Assembly (NCBI RefSeq): GCF_026420865.1
Contig: NZ_JAPCWC010000007.1
Coordinates: 62,001 to 126,000 of the forward strand
From: Novosphingobium clariflavum
Lineage (GTDB): Bacteria > Pseudomonadota > Alphaproteobacteria > Sphingomonadales > Sphingomonadaceae
Length of the DNA stretch: 64,000 bases
Direction: 5' to 3'
Shown here in pieces: positions 51,742 to 60,640 of the stretch. A program made the position numbers and the translations under genes. Each line of letters starts with the position of its first letter. The first letter of the stretch is position 1. Under the pieces are notes generated by a model, which saw only the letters and a list, made by a program, of their open reading frames with translations, did not search any database and had not been told where the DNA came from.

Positions 51742-52092
51742 CTATTCGCAGGCCACCCCGTCGCCGTCACGGTCCAGCCCGGCGCGATAACCGGGGCTGC
51801 CCCGCCGCAACGGCGCCGCTCCGGCCGCGCGCGCGGCCGCGCAATTGGGGTAATAGCCGGAACCGGACGGAGGTATGCGCTGCGCCCGCGATGATGACGA
51901 TGACGGGCCATTCGGCGATGACGACGCGGCGCTTCGGGCGCCATGACAATGGTAGCCGCCGGTCTTGCGATTGGTGTGGCACCCGGCGGCATCGAGCCCG
52001 CCGGGATGGGCCGCGGCAGGCGCGATCAGCATCAGGGCCGCAAGACAGGTGCAGATCGGGAGCGCCGGGACTATGGCCTCGCCATACCGCAA
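51742..52092 (-). CDS. Secreted Excalibur-domain protein
   Basis: A 116-residue protein. A signal peptide (PALPICTCLAALMLIAPAAA) precedes a HPGGLDAAGCHTNRKTGGYHCHG motif with paired Cys/His and a Ser-rich linker. It ends with the Excalibur calcium-binding domain (YPNCAAARAAGAAPLRRGSPGYRAGLDRDGDGVACE), whose DxDxDGxxCE loop binds calcium. The domain occurs in surface-linked nucleases and hydrolases, but no enzyme domain is attached here. Likely periplasmic or cell-surface; role unknown. Confidence 0.83.
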   Translation of the reverse strand: MRYGEAIVPALPICTCLAALMLIAPAAAHPGGLDAAGCHTNRKTGGYHCHGARSAASSSPNGPSSSSSRAQRIPPSGSGYYPNCAAARAAGAAPLRRGSPGYRAGLDRDGDGVACE

Positions 52093-52188
52093 GGCTTGCA
52101 GGAATTTAACCGCAATCAGGCCCTGCCCCGAAAGCCGCCGGAGGAAGATGTCGGCAGCGGGCCGGAGGCGGACTTTCGAAGCTCGTCC

Positions 52189-53112
52189 TCAGAGCGCCGC
52201 CGTCTCGCGCCGGATCATGCCGAAACCGTAGAGCAGATGTTCAAGCTGTCCATCGGGCACCGGCGGGAAGGCCAGCGTGTCGCCACCCTCCCGAATGGTG
52301 ACGATCTGCTGTGCCACTTGCTCCAGCGACCAGTCCTTGCGGAAGGCGCCCGCGTTCTCGGTCACCCGGGCCCGCGCCAGACGGCCGCCCATGGCGACGA
52401 ACATCTCGCCCGAGGCCATGCAGCTTTCGTGGCAGAGATAACCGACCATCGGCGCCACCTGCTCGGGCTCCATCGGCGGGAACTGGCTGGTATCGATGCC
52501 TTCGGACATGCGGGTGACGGCGGCGGGCACGATCAGGTTGGACTTCACGTTGGCGTGCTGCCCCTCGATCGCGGCGGTGTTGGACAGGCCCATGAAGCCC
52601 GCCTTGCACATCGCATACGTCACATTGTCCGACTTGCCGTAGAGCCCGTTGATCGAGCTGGTGAGCACGATGCGCCCGTAGCCCTGCGCCATCATCAGCG
52701 GGAACGCCTCGCGCACGACGTGGTAAGCGCCCTTGAGATGGACATCGAGGACGCTGGTGAAATCCGCATAGGAAAGTTCGCAGAGGCTGCCGCGCCGCAC
52801 GTTGCCCGCCGAGTGGATCAGCACATCGATCCGCCCGAAGGCATCGAGCGCCGCGCCGATGATCGCCTTGCCGCCTTCGGGGGTGGCGACACTGTCGGTA
52901 TTGGCCACCGCCTCCCCGCCCATGGCGCGGATCTCGGCGGCCAGCGCCTCGGCGGGCCCCTCATCGGTGGCATCGCCTGCCATCGAGACGCCGGGATCGT
53001 TGACCACCACCTTGCAGCCCCGGCTGGCCAGCAGGAGCGCATGCGCGCGGCCCAGACCGCGTCCGCCGCCGGTGATCACGGCAACACGGTCATCGAAGCG
53101 CAGGTCGGCCAT
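52189..53112 (-). CDS. Short-chain dehydrogenase/reductase (HSD17B4-like)
   Basis: A 307-residue SDR. Cofactor loop GGGRGLG at 15-21, NDPG after beta-2, SAGN at 101-104, catalytic Ser at about 152, and YAMCK (Tyr166, Lys170). Length and the C-terminal extension (WSLEQVAQQIVTIREGGDTLAFPPVPDG) resemble the dehydrogenase part of peroxisomal multifunctional enzyme type 2, so a 3-hydroxyacyl-CoA substrate is likely. It is the last gene of the acyl-CoA operon, 49 bases after the CaiB-type gene. Confidence 0.83.
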   Translation of the reverse strand: MADLRFDDRVAVITGGGRGLGRAHALLLASRGCKVVVNDPGVSMAGDATDEGPAEALAAEIRAMGGEAVANTDSVATPEGGKAIIGAALDAFGRIDVLIHSAGNVRRGSLCELSYADFTSVLDVHLKGAYHVVREAFPLMMAQGYGRIVLTSSINGLYGKSDNVTYAMCKAGFMGLSNTAAIEGQHANVKSNLIVPAAVTRMSEGIDTSQFPPMEPEQVAPMVGYLCHESCMASGEMFVAMGGRLARARVTENAGAFRKDWSLEQVAQQIVTIREGGDTLAFPPVPDGQLEHLLYGFGMIRRETAAL

Positions 53113-53161
53113 CCAGAAATCCTCTCGAGTTCTTTACGCCAGCCTTGCCCGAAGCACCGCC

Positions 53162-54370
53162 TCAGGCAACCACTCCGGCGCGGCGCAGCTGCGCAATTCG
53201 CTCCGGCGAAAGATCGAGCACCTCTTCCAGAATGGTATCGGTATGCTCGCCCAGCACCGGCGGCGCGCTTGGCACCGGCTGCGGGGCATCGGTGAAGCGG
53301 ATCGGACGATTGACGATGGGGATCGGCCCCAGCGTCTTGTGCTGCGTTTCCACCACCATCTCGCGTGCCGCCGCCTGCGGCTGCGCCAGCGCCTCGGTGA
53401 CGCCCAGGATCGGTGCATGCGGCACTTCATGCGCGGTGAAGATCGCCACCAGTTCGTCCACGCTGCGGCGCTCGGTAAAGGCGGCAACGATGGCGTTGAC
53501 CTCGGCCCGCGCGTCGCGGCGCTTTTCCAGCGTGTCGTAGCGCGGGTCTTCGGTCAGTTCCGGCCGTTCGATCGCGCGGCAGATCCGGCTCCAGAACCCC
53601 GGCGTCAGGCAGGCGATGACGATGGAGCCCTCACGCGCCGGAAAGATGCCATAGGGCACCAGATTGGGATGCTGCGAGCCGACGCGGGTGGGATCGCTGC
53701 CGTTGAAGAAGGCGAGCTGGGCGATGTAGCCGAGCATGCCGATCAGCCCGTCCATCAGGCTGACGTCGATATGCCGCCCCTTACCGGTCCGCTCACGCTC
53801 GTAAAGGGCGGAGAGAATGCCGATCGGTCCGTTGATGCCGCCGACCAGATCGCCCAGCGGAATGCCCAGCTTGGTCGGCAGCCCGTCGGGCTCGCCGTTC
53901 ATCGAGAGCGCGCCGGACATGGCCTGGAGCACGATGTCGAAACTGGGCCGGTCCCGCAGCGGGCCGGTCTGGCCGTAGCCCGAGATCGAGCAGTAGATCA
54001 GCCGCGGATTGATCGCCGCGATCGCCTCGTAACCCAGGCCGAGCCGGTCCATCACCCCGGGGCGGTAGTTCTCCACCAGCACGTCGCACCGGGCCGCCAG
54101 ATCGCGCACCAGCGCCAGCCCCTCCTCGCTCTTGAGGTCAACGACGATGGACTTCTTGCCGCGATTGACCGCGAGGTAGTAGTGGCTCTCGCCCTCGCGC
54201 ATGGGCGGAAACGTGCGCGTCTCGTCGCCGGTACCGGGCGGTTCGATCTTGAACACTTCGGCGCCCAGGTCGGCCAATGCCAGACTGGCGGCAGGCCCTG
54301 CCAGCACGCGGGTGAAATCGATCACCCGCACCCCGGCGAGCGGCCCCGCCCAAGGCGTTTCAGAGCTCAT
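53162..54370 (-). CDS. CaiB/BaiF family (class III) CoA transferase
   Basis: A 402-residue protein. LAGVRVIDFTRVLAGPAASLALADLGAEVFKIEPPGTGDETR and VDLKSEEGLALVRDLAARCDVLVENYRPGVMDRLGLGY are hallmark class III blocks. The catalytic Asp lies in RPSFDIVLQAMSG. The enzyme moves CoA between carboxylic acids. A short open frame ends on its ATG. Together with the acyl-CoA ligase, hotdog protein and SDR it points to CoA-linked breakdown of a carboxylic acid. Substrate unknown. Confidence 0.88.
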   Translation of the reverse strand: MSSETPWAGPLAGVRVIDFTRVLAGPAASLALADLGAEVFKIEPPGTGDETRTFPPMREGESHYYLAVNRGKKSIVVDLKSEEGLALVRDLAARCDVLVENYRPGVMDRLGLGYEAIAAINPRLIYCSISGYGQTGPLRDRPSFDIVLQAMSGALSMNGEPDGLPTKLGIPLGDLVGGINGPIGILSALYERERTGKGRHIDVSLMDGLIGMLGYIAQLAFFNGSDPTRVGSQHPNLVPYGIFPAREGSIVIACLTPGFWSRICRAIERPELTEDPRYDTLEKRRDARAEVNAIVAAFTERRSVDELVAIFTAHEVPHAPILGVTEALAQPQAAAREMVVETQHKTLGPIPIVNRPIRFTDAPQPVPSAPPVLGEHTDTILEEVLDLSPERIAQLRRAGVVA

Positions 54371-54462
54371 CGGCCCAGGTTCTCGCGAAAGAGGGAAAGG
54401 ATCGCGGCCACCGCATCGCGCCCTTCAGGCCTGTGGAGGCCGTAATGATAGCTCTGGCCCAT
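54367..54462 (-). CDS. Candidate 31-residue peptide translationally coupled to the CoA transferase
   Basis: ATG 54462 has GGGAGAGAG closely upstream. The frame reads MGQSYHYGLHRPEGRDAVAA and ends ILSLFRENLGR, with its TGA overlapping the CaiB ATG (ATGA). The good ribosome-binding site and stop-start overlap support real translation. It may be a small functional peptide, a leader that couples translation, or the remnant of a longer gene. Confidence 0.45.
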   Translation of the reverse strand: MGQSYHYGLHRPEGRDAVAAILSLFRENLGR

Positions 54463-54499
54463 GCTCTCTCCCGTTGCATTTCGCAGCCTTCCTACGACA

Positions 54500-54530
54500 C
54501 GGCCCGGACCTTGCGCAAAGGTCCGGGCCG
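54500..54530 (-). terminator. Strong hairpin after the MaoC-like gene
   Basis: A perfect 13-bp stem CGGCCCGGACCTT / AAGGTCCGGGCCG with a 5-nt loop lies 35 bases after the stop of the double-hotdog gene. There is no T-tract, so it may attenuate between the first two and the later genes of the operon. Confidence 0.6.
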
Positions 54531-54564
54531 AAATCGCTCCCCCGTTGTTCGGGGCTTCAGACCA

Positions 54565-55707
54565 TCAGGCCTTGCCGGGCAGCTCGGCCACGGCCGTGCC
54601 GAAGGCCGAAAGCTCGCCGCGATGGGTCGTCGCCTTCTGCGCCACTTCGACGTATTTCTTGCCGCCTTCCTCGAACTTGCGCGTCACTTCGCCGGTGATG
54701 ATGATGGCGTCGCCATCGGGGTTGTGGCGGCGGATCTGGCAGTTCGACTTGTGGAGGAAGCCGTCGTCGCCGATCCAGTCGGTCATGTGGTGGGTCAGCC
54801 ACGAGCAACGCTCCGGGCCGTAGTCGTAAGCGCCCGGCGCGCCGACTTCGAGCGCGAAGGCTTCGTCCCAGTGCACGCGCTCGGGGCAGTCGGGCACGTT
54901 GAAGCGGTTGCGGATGCCCAGGCCCGGGTGCGCCTTCTGCATCTTGTAGGCCAGCTTGTTGGCGCGGATGTAGAGGCCGCCCCAGCCCTGCGCGTAGCAG
55001 ATGAAGCCGGTGACGGTCATCGGGCCCTTCATCATCGGCGGCAGCTTGTCGCCGACGTTGACGTCCTCGAAGTAGCGCGGGGCGGCGCCGCGGATCTCTT
55101 CCTGGTCGTAGATGTCGTAGAACTCGTCGAGCTGGGCCTGGGTGAAGGGCTCCACGCGGCCGCGCGCTTCCGTGTACTTGGTGCCGCGTTCGCGCGCCTC
55201 GTCACGGTCGGTGCGAAACACCCACGAATCCGCGCCGGCAACCTGCTCGCCGTTCTGGTTGTAGAAGTCGACGTGGTAGATCTGCTGGAACGAGCGGCCC
55301 GCGAACTTGGTCTGATGCTCGACCAGATCCTTGAGGTAGGCGACGGTGGTGATGGTGTCGCCGCGCAGCACCGGCTTGTGCCAGGTCCAGTCGGCACCGG
55401 CCCACATCGCGTGAACGCCCGAAAGGCCGCCGCAGTAACCCGAGACGATGCGGCTGGTGGTGAACAGGAACGAAGGCAGCGCGACGAGCGAGCCGTACTT
55501 GGTCTTCGCGGCATATTCGGGGTCGCACCACAGCGGGTTGTCGTCGCCGATGCCGTGGGCATAGTGGCGGATCGCGTCGCGGGTGGCCTCGTAGTTCCAC
55601 GGCTCGACGGTGTTCTCGATCTTCACGCCGATGCGGGCGCGCAGGTCGTCGAGACCGGCCTCGGTGATCTTGGGGAACTTGGTGGTAGGCTCTGCTGTCG
55701 TTGCCAT
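54565..55707 (-). CDS. MaoC-like double-hotdog protein (FAS1-like dehydratase domain)
   Basis: A 380-residue protein with two hotdog halves. The N-terminal half has EATRDAIRHYAHGIGDDNPLWCDPEYAAKTKYGSLVALPSFLFT, the MaoC_dehydrat_N / FAS1-like pattern. The second half is separated by a linker around PRYFEDVNVGDKLPPMMKGPMTVTGFI. It probably hydrates an enoyl-CoA or dehydrates a 3-hydroxyacyl-CoA. It lies 32 bases after the acyl-CoA synthetase gene and has AGGAGAG before its ATG. Confidence 0.8.
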   Translation of the reverse strand: MATTAEPTTKFPKITEAGLDDLRARIGVKIENTVEPWNYEATRDAIRHYAHGIGDDNPLWCDPEYAAKTKYGSLVALPSFLFTTSRIVSGYCGGLSGVHAMWAGADWTWHKPVLRGDTITTVAYLKDLVEHQTKFAGRSFQQIYHVDFYNQNGEQVAGADSWVFRTDRDEARERGTKYTEARGRVEPFTQAQLDEFYDIYDQEEIRGAAPRYFEDVNVGDKLPPMMKGPMTVTGFICYAQGWGGLYIRANKLAYKMQKAHPGLGIRNRFNVPDCPERVHWDEAFALEVGAPGAYDYGPERCSWLTHHMTDWIGDDGFLHKSNCQIRRHNPDGDAIIITGEVTRKFEEGGKKYVEVAQKATTHRGELSAFGTAVAELPGKA

Positions 55708-55739
55708 TTCGGTACTCTCCTGAATTCTTGGGATAGGTT

Positions 55740-57335
55740 TCAGCCGACCGCTTCAGCCGCTTTCGCGGCCTCGCGGTCGCGCAGCATCTTGCGGTGGACC
55801 TTGCCGGCCGGGTTCTTGGGAAGCTCGTCCACAAACTCCACGATGCGCGGGAATTCGTGCTGGGCGAGGCGTTCGCGGGTGAAGTCCTGAAGCTCCTTCA
55901 CGAAGCCATCGTCGCCCGCGCGGTTGGCGACGACGAAAGCCTTCACCACTTGCCCGCGCTTTTCGTCGGGCACGCCGATCACGCCGCATTCCAGCACGTT
56001 GTCATGCCGCAGCATGGTGTTCTCGATCTCGACGGCGGACATCGTCCAGCCGGCCGAGATAATCACGTCATCCGCGCGGCCGCAGTGGTAGAAATAGCCC
56101 TCGTCGTCGATCTTCGCGCGGTCCTTGGTGGTCATCCACCCGCCGCCGCGCCACAGCATCAGCTCACCGATCTCGCCGGGCGCGGTGGGGGTGCCATCGG
56201 GGCGCTGGACTTCCAGCTTCTGCCCCGGAACCGCCTTGCCGAGCGAACCCGGCTTCACCGTGAAGTCCGCCGCGCCGGGGTAGTTCACCAGCACCACGCC
56301 GATCTCGGTGGTACCGTACATCGAACAGACGGGCACCCGGAACGTCTCGTCGATCCATTCCAGCGTCGCCGGATCGATCGGCTCCCCGGTGTAGGACAGC
56401 TTGCGGAAATGGAAGGCATAGTCCCCCGCCGCGCCGCTGTTCTTCATCATGCGGTAGTGCGTCGCCGCCGCCGACATATTGGTGATGCCGTAATCGTCCA
56501 GCGCCTTCATCAGCCGCACCGGATCGAAGCGCCCGGCAAAGGTGCCGGTGGTGACGCCCAGCCCCAGCGGCGCCAGCGTGCCGTGCCACAGGCCATGCCC
56601 CCATGCGGGCGAGGAGGGGCAGAAGAACTCGTCGCCTTCCCCGCTTGCGTTCCTGGGCCTGATCCCGGTGCCGTAGAGCGCCGCGAACATCAGCGTGACC
56701 AATGCCTTGTGGGTGTGCTTCACCGCCTCGGGCAGTTCGCGCGTGGTGCCGCTGGTGTACTGGAACACCGCGAGGTCGCCCGCCTTGGTCTTGGGCGCGT
56801 AGGTCGCCGGGAACTTCGCGATCTCGTCCAGCAGGCCCTCGTCCGCGACGATCACGCGCAGGGCGTTTTCTGCCGTCACCGCGCCGCGTGCAAGCTCCGC
56901 CTTCTCGGCATTGGTGACGAGGATCGAGGGCTTGCAGTCGTCGATCCTGAGCTTGAGCGCGTCCGGCCCGAACAGCGTGAACAGCGGCACCGAGATCGCC
57001 CCGGTCTGCATCGCCCCGAACAGGCAGACATAGAACGGCAGCGAGGGTTCCAGCATGAAGGCGATGCGCTCGCCCGGCTGCACGCCTTCGGCATCGAGCC
57101 AGTGGGCAAAGCGCGCGGCGCCGGCGGCGATCAGGTCGAAGCTGAGGATTTCATCGCGGCCGTCCGCGTGGGCGATGCGCACCGCCGCCCGGCCCGAACC
57201 ATCGGCATGACGGGTGATGCATTCGTGCGCGATGTTGAGCACGTCGCGGTCACCGTCGAACAAGTCCCACAGCGCCGCCGAGGAGGCATGTGCCTGCGCA
57301 TCGGCATAGCTCGAAAGATCGGTCAACTTCACCAT
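55740..57335 (-). CDS. AMP-dependent acyl-CoA synthetase
   Basis: A 531-residue adenylate-forming ligase. The ATP loop is YTSGTTRELPEAVKHTH, the A5 motif is VCSMYGTTEIGVVLVNYPG, the hinge-region motif is GYFYHCGRADDVIISAGWTMSAVEIE, and the C-terminal Lys motif is PKNPAGKVHRKMLRD. It activates a carboxylic acid to its CoA thioester and is the first gene of the operon. It is divergent from the IclR regulator. Similarity to medium-chain or acetoacetyl-type synthetases is not enough to name the acid. Confidence 0.87.
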   Translation of the reverse strand: MVKLTDLSSYADAQAHASSAALWDLFDGDRDVLNIAHECITRHADGSGRAAVRIAHADGRDEILSFDLIAAGAARFAHWLDAEGVQPGERIAFMLEPSLPFYVCLFGAMQTGAISVPLFTLFGPDALKLRIDDCKPSILVTNAEKAELARGAVTAENALRVIVADEGLLDEIAKFPATYAPKTKAGDLAVFQYTSGTTRELPEAVKHTHKALVTLMFAALYGTGIRPRNASGEGDEFFCPSSPAWGHGLWHGTLAPLGLGVTTGTFAGRFDPVRLMKALDDYGITNMSAAATHYRMMKNSGAAGDYAFHFRKLSYTGEPIDPATLEWIDETFRVPVCSMYGTTEIGVVLVNYPGAADFTVKPGSLGKAVPGQKLEVQRPDGTPTAPGEIGELMLWRGGGWMTTKDRAKIDDEGYFYHCGRADDVIISAGWTMSAVEIENTMLRHDNVLECGVIGVPDEKRGQVVKAFVVANRAGDDGFVKELQDFTRERLAQHEFPRIVEFVDELPKNPAGKVHRKMLRDREAAKAAEAVG

Positions 57336-57430
57336 CGCTCATCCCGCTTGCCCGTCGACACGACTCGCGCATCGACTTTTTGTCCTTGTGTTCAGCGATG
57401 GTGATGAAACGCGCTTGTTTTGTAAATATT

Positions 57431-57441
57431 GAATGTTATTC
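57431..57441. promoter_or_regulatory. Candidate IclR operator in the divergent promoter
   Basis: GAATGTTATTC is a perfect inverted repeat (GAAT-GTT-ATTC) inside an AT-rich stretch with ATTGAA on both sides, 14 bases before the IclR start. It is suited to autoregulation and control of the acyl-CoA operon. Confidence 0.45.
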
Positions 57442-57454
57442 TATATATTGAACA

Positions 57455-58243
57455 ATGAGCCAGACAGACCCTCTCGAAGACGCCGTGCGCGCCAGCAAGG
57501 CCCCCGCCATCGCCCGGGCGGCTGCCGTGCTGCGCCTGCTGGGCAAGCGCGGATCACCAATGGGGGTGCAGGCCGTGGCCCGCGAACTGGGCCTCGTGCC
57601 CAGCACCTGCCTCTATGTCCTGAGGGCGCTGGTGGCCGAGGAATTCGTGGCTTTTGACCCCGACACCAAGCGCTACGCGCTCGACGCCGGCGTGCTCACG
57701 CTGGCCCGTGGCTGGCTCAAGCGGGACCAGTTCAACGACCTTGCGCAAGGCCCGCTCGACCGCATCTCGCGCGAGTTCGGGCTGACGACATTGGGCGTGC
57801 AGGTCTTCGGGCTCGACCACATCATCGTCACCGCGATGGCTGAGGCGAGCGAGGCGTTCCAGCTCTCGACGCAAGTGGGCAGCCGCTTCCCCGCGCTCGT
57901 CTCCGCCACCGGCCGCTGCATCGCCGCCTTCGGCACGCGCGACCTCGAAGGCTTGCGCCCGCGCTTCGAGGCGCTGCGCTGGGACCTTGCGCCGTCATGG
58001 GAAGAATGGTGCGCGCAAGTGGCCGAAGCGCGGCAGACCGGCGTGGCAGTGGACGAGGGCCACTACATCGCCGGCGTCACCGTAATCGCCGCGCCGGTGT
58101 GGAAAGGCGGGCGCGGCAATGGCGTGCCGACCCACGCCCTCGTTGCCATCGGCATCGGCGCCACCCTGCGCGGCGAGATGGAGCGGGTGAAACAGGCGCT
58201 GGTCGGCGCGGCGCGCTCGCTCAGCGACCATCTGGCAGGCTGA
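57455..58243 (+). CDS. IclR-family transcriptional regulator
   Basis: A 262-residue protein. The N-terminal winged helix-turn-helix (AIARAAAVLRLLGKRGSPMGVQAVARELGLVPSTCLYVLRALVAEEFVAFD) is followed by the IclR effector domain (LTTLGVQVFGLDHIIVTAMAEASEAFQLSTQVGSRFPALVSATGRCIAAF, then GVAVDEGHYIAGVTVIAAPVW). It faces away from the acyl-CoA synthetase operon and probably regulates it in response to the acid or its CoA ester. Confidence 0.9.
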   Translation: MSQTDPLEDAVRASKAPAIARAAAVLRLLGKRGSPMGVQAVARELGLVPSTCLYVLRALVAEEFVAFDPDTKRYALDAGVLTLARGWLKRDQFNDLAQGPLDRISREFGLTTLGVQVFGLDHIIVTAMAEASEAFQLSTQVGSRFPALVSATGRCIAAFGTRDLEGLRPRFEALRWDLAPSWEEWCAQVAEARQTGVAVDEGHYIAGVTVIAAPVWKGGRGNGVPTHALVAIGIGATLRGEMERVKQALVGAARSLSDHLAG

Positions 58244-58264
58244 GCGCGCCGCCGATAGGGCTCT

Positions 58265-59122
58265 TCAGTCCCCGATCCGGGCCGCCAATCCGTCGCGGGC
58301 GGCACGGGCCTGGCGCACTTCGTCATCGGTCAGCTCGAGGCGATCAAACGCCTCGTCCAGCATGATCGGGAGGATCGCGCCGGGATGGAGCGCCGCCAGC
58401 GCGAAAGTCTCGTTCTGCGCGGGATCGTAATGCATCCACGGCGTCTCGGCCTTGGTGAACAGCGTGGGTATCGCCATGCCCTTGCGCAGCCCGGTGACCG
58501 GGAAATAGGTGATGCGGTTCCTGCCGCCGCCCCAACCCCAGCCTTTGCCTTTTCCGCGCAGGGTGATGCGTGCCCAGACCGGCTGCAGCACCGCCGGCTG
58601 CCTGAACGCCTTCACCGCGGCGGAGACATGGATGAAGCGCCGCGCCATCAGGATCGCGGTCCAGCCGAGCAGCACGACGATCGCCAGTGAGCCTAGGAAG
58701 CGGTTCCACAGCTCGTCGATCGCCAGCGACAGGGTGATGTTGTCGGGATGGCCGCGCTCGGCAACCACGGTCGTTTCGAAATCGCCGCGATCGAGGCTGA
58801 TGAACGAGAATTCGACCGAACGGATCTGTGTCTGTCCATCGCGCGGATAGGCGATGCCCGCCTTGCAATTGACGCTGATGTTCTTGGTCTTGCACTCGCT
58901 GCTGGCGAGCGAGGCCTCTGGCACCTCCACCGGGTTCTGCCTGATGCGATAATCGGCATAGAGACCAGGCCAGACGACAACCACCGTGCCGATCGAAACC
59001 AGCCCCAGGACGATGCTGATGAACAGCAGGCGATAATGGTCGGCAAATCCATGCCGCCGGATCACAACCGCCCTCTCCGGCAGGATGTGCCCCGGATCGG
59101 GGAGCCGATAAGCAGACTTCAT
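58265..59122 (-). CDS. DUF3592-like membrane protein
   Basis: A 285-residue protein with two helices (LLFISIVLGLVSIGTVVVVWPGLY, and FLGSLAIVVLLGWTAILMARR) flanking an outer domain of about 100 residues with two Cys (SSECKTKNISVNCKAG) that may form a disulphide. The layout, with a beta-rich extracytoplasmic domain between two helices, resembles DUF3592 proteins. The C-terminal 110 residues are cytoplasmic (GLRKGMAIPTLFTKAETPWMHYDP). It converges on the IclR gene. Function unknown. Confidence 0.65.
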   Translation of the reverse strand: MKSAYRLPDPGHILPERAVVIRRHGFADHYRLLFISIVLGLVSIGTVVVVWPGLYADYRIRQNPVEVPEASLASSECKTKNISVNCKAGIAYPRDGQTQIRSVEFSFISLDRGDFETTVVAERGHPDNITLSLAIDELWNRFLGSLAIVVLLGWTAILMARRFIHVSAAVKAFRQPAVLQPVWARITLRGKGKGWGWGGGRNRITYFPVTGLRKGMAIPTLFTKAETPWMHYDPAQNETFALAALHPGAILPIMLDEAFDRLELTDDEVRQARAARDGLAARIGD

Positions 59123-59517
59123 CTTGGTAACCTGTATGTCGATGGTTGGGGAATGGGGCGAAAGCCATTGCCACCCCGTTCACACGGGATCATTCGCGCT
59201 ATCTAAGCATAAGCAATTACAAGATTTTATCGAGAGGACAGGGTAATCGTAACCCCGCGCCTGCGGGCAGCGGGTCGACATGTCCCGATTGACGCACAAG
59301 TGACCGCATCGCCATGTCCCGTACTGGTGTCAGAACCCGGCGACATCGTCGAATGGCGGAAATACATTCTCAATCAAAATGGTTGCCAATTAGCACCAAT
59401 ACGCTATCTTGGCGCCGTGGACCAGAGACACCCCCAGGGCGATCCAATCCGGCCTGAATCCAGGCAAGAACGCCCATCCTCTCGGTCCGCTCCACCCTCC
59501 TTACGGGTTATCCAGAT
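59123..59517. other. Intergenic region upstream of two divergent membrane-protein genes
   Basis: No gene seen. A possible sigma-70-type promoter for the plus-strand gene is TTGCCA-N16-TATCTT near 59390-59417. The region is less GC-rich than the coding parts. The minus-strand promoter could not be placed. Confidence 0.35.
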
Positions 59518-60342
59518 ATGAGCGACGCATCGAACGTCCACGCCGACGGGCTTGCCCGCCGCGCGCTCGATATTCACGCGAAACTTCTCACCATGCAGAT
59601 AGTACCTCCCGGCACGGAGGCCGATTTCACAAACAGGCTTTCCGCAGAATATGGCTGGTCTTCGACACGCGCCGAACGCGTATACGGTGAATACCTGCGA
59701 TTTCTGGCACTGGCATCAACGACGCCGTCGATGGTCGTTCCGTCAGACGATATCGATCGCGTCTGGCACCTCCATCTTCTGCACACGCGCCATTATTGGC
59801 AGGTGCTGTGCCCGACGATTCTCGACACCGACCTCCACCACGAACCTTCACTCAGTAGCGCAGAAGATGCTGGACGACACCGCGACGCCTATCTTGAAAC
59901 CCTGAGGCGTTACGAAGCGACGTTCGGCCAGACTCCGCCAGTCGCCATCTGGCCGCGACCTTGCGTCGTAAACGCTGCCCCGCGTTTCCCCCTGGCACGG
60001 CGATCCGCGATACTCGCACTGAACCCGATCAGCCCGCTTCTGGTCATCTGCCTGATCCTGGCCATCGGCCTCGCCTCGCAAGGCCTTGCCGCCCTTGCCA
60101 TGGGGATAGTCGTTTCCGCCGTCGCGCTTCTCGCTCTCACTCTTTTCGTAAGCCATCTGGAGCAAAACCCCGCGCGTCCGAAAAACCGCCAGAATGACGG
60201 GGGGAGTTCCTGTGGGACAACGAGTTGCTCCTCCTCCGGCAACGACGACGCCTCGCATGGTCACGGTTGCAGCGGCTCTCACGCATGCGGTTCTTCGTGT
60301 GGAAGCTCTTGCAGCGGCGGCTGTGGAGGCGGTGGTGACTAG
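59518..60342 (+). CDS. Membrane protein with WHxHLLHTRHYW domain and Cys/Gly-rich tail
   Basis: A 274-residue protein. Residues 10-150 contain DDIDRVWHLHLLHTRHYW (about 77-94), close to the His motif of the glycine-rich-domain-protein (GRDP/DUF1399) family and of TIGR04222-type membrane proteins. Two helices follow (ISPLLVICLILAIGLASQGL and AALAMGIVVSAVALLALTLFVS). The last 50 residues are Ser/Cys/Gly/His-rich (SHACGSSCGSSCSGGCGGGG), which suggests metal binding or disulphide clustering. Cellular role is unknown. Confidence 0.65.
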   Translation: MSDASNVHADGLARRALDIHAKLLTMQIVPPGTEADFTNRLSAEYGWSSTRAERVYGEYLRFLALASTTPSMVVPSDDIDRVWHLHLLHTRHYWQVLCPTILDTDLHHEPSLSSAEDAGRHRDAYLETLRRYEATFGQTPPVAIWPRPCVVNAAPRFPLARRSAILALNPISPLLVICLILAIGLASQGLAALAMGIVVSAVALLALTLFVSHLEQNPARPKNRQNDGGSSCGTTSCSSSGNDDASHGHGCSGSHACGSSCGSSCSGGCGGGGD

Positions 60343-60640
60343 AGACAGAGCTTCGCCCGGTTCAGGGAGCGCGAAGGCGATGGCCCTCGCATTTTCCCCT
60401 CGTTCTTAGCCGAAAGGAAAGGCGTTTTCGTACACCGCCCCGCGCTGGCATGATCCCGCGCGAGGCGGTCTTTGACATGGTGAGAAGAAGGGCGCGGTGC
60501 TTCACAAAGTGACAGGCACCAGCGGAAGGTGTCACCTTGCGCGGCCACAAGTTGAAGGTTCTCCCCGCAAGGGGCCACCCTTCATGGCCCGGAGGCGGGT
60601 TTTCCCTCTGGACCGTGTCAACTGTGTCAACCGGGTCGGA

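Noticed and set aside
51178..51894. Plus-strand 238-codon frame across the hydrolase remnant
   Set aside because: Arg/Pro/His-rich shadow; the minus strand carries recognisable hydrolase fragments and an Excalibur protein.
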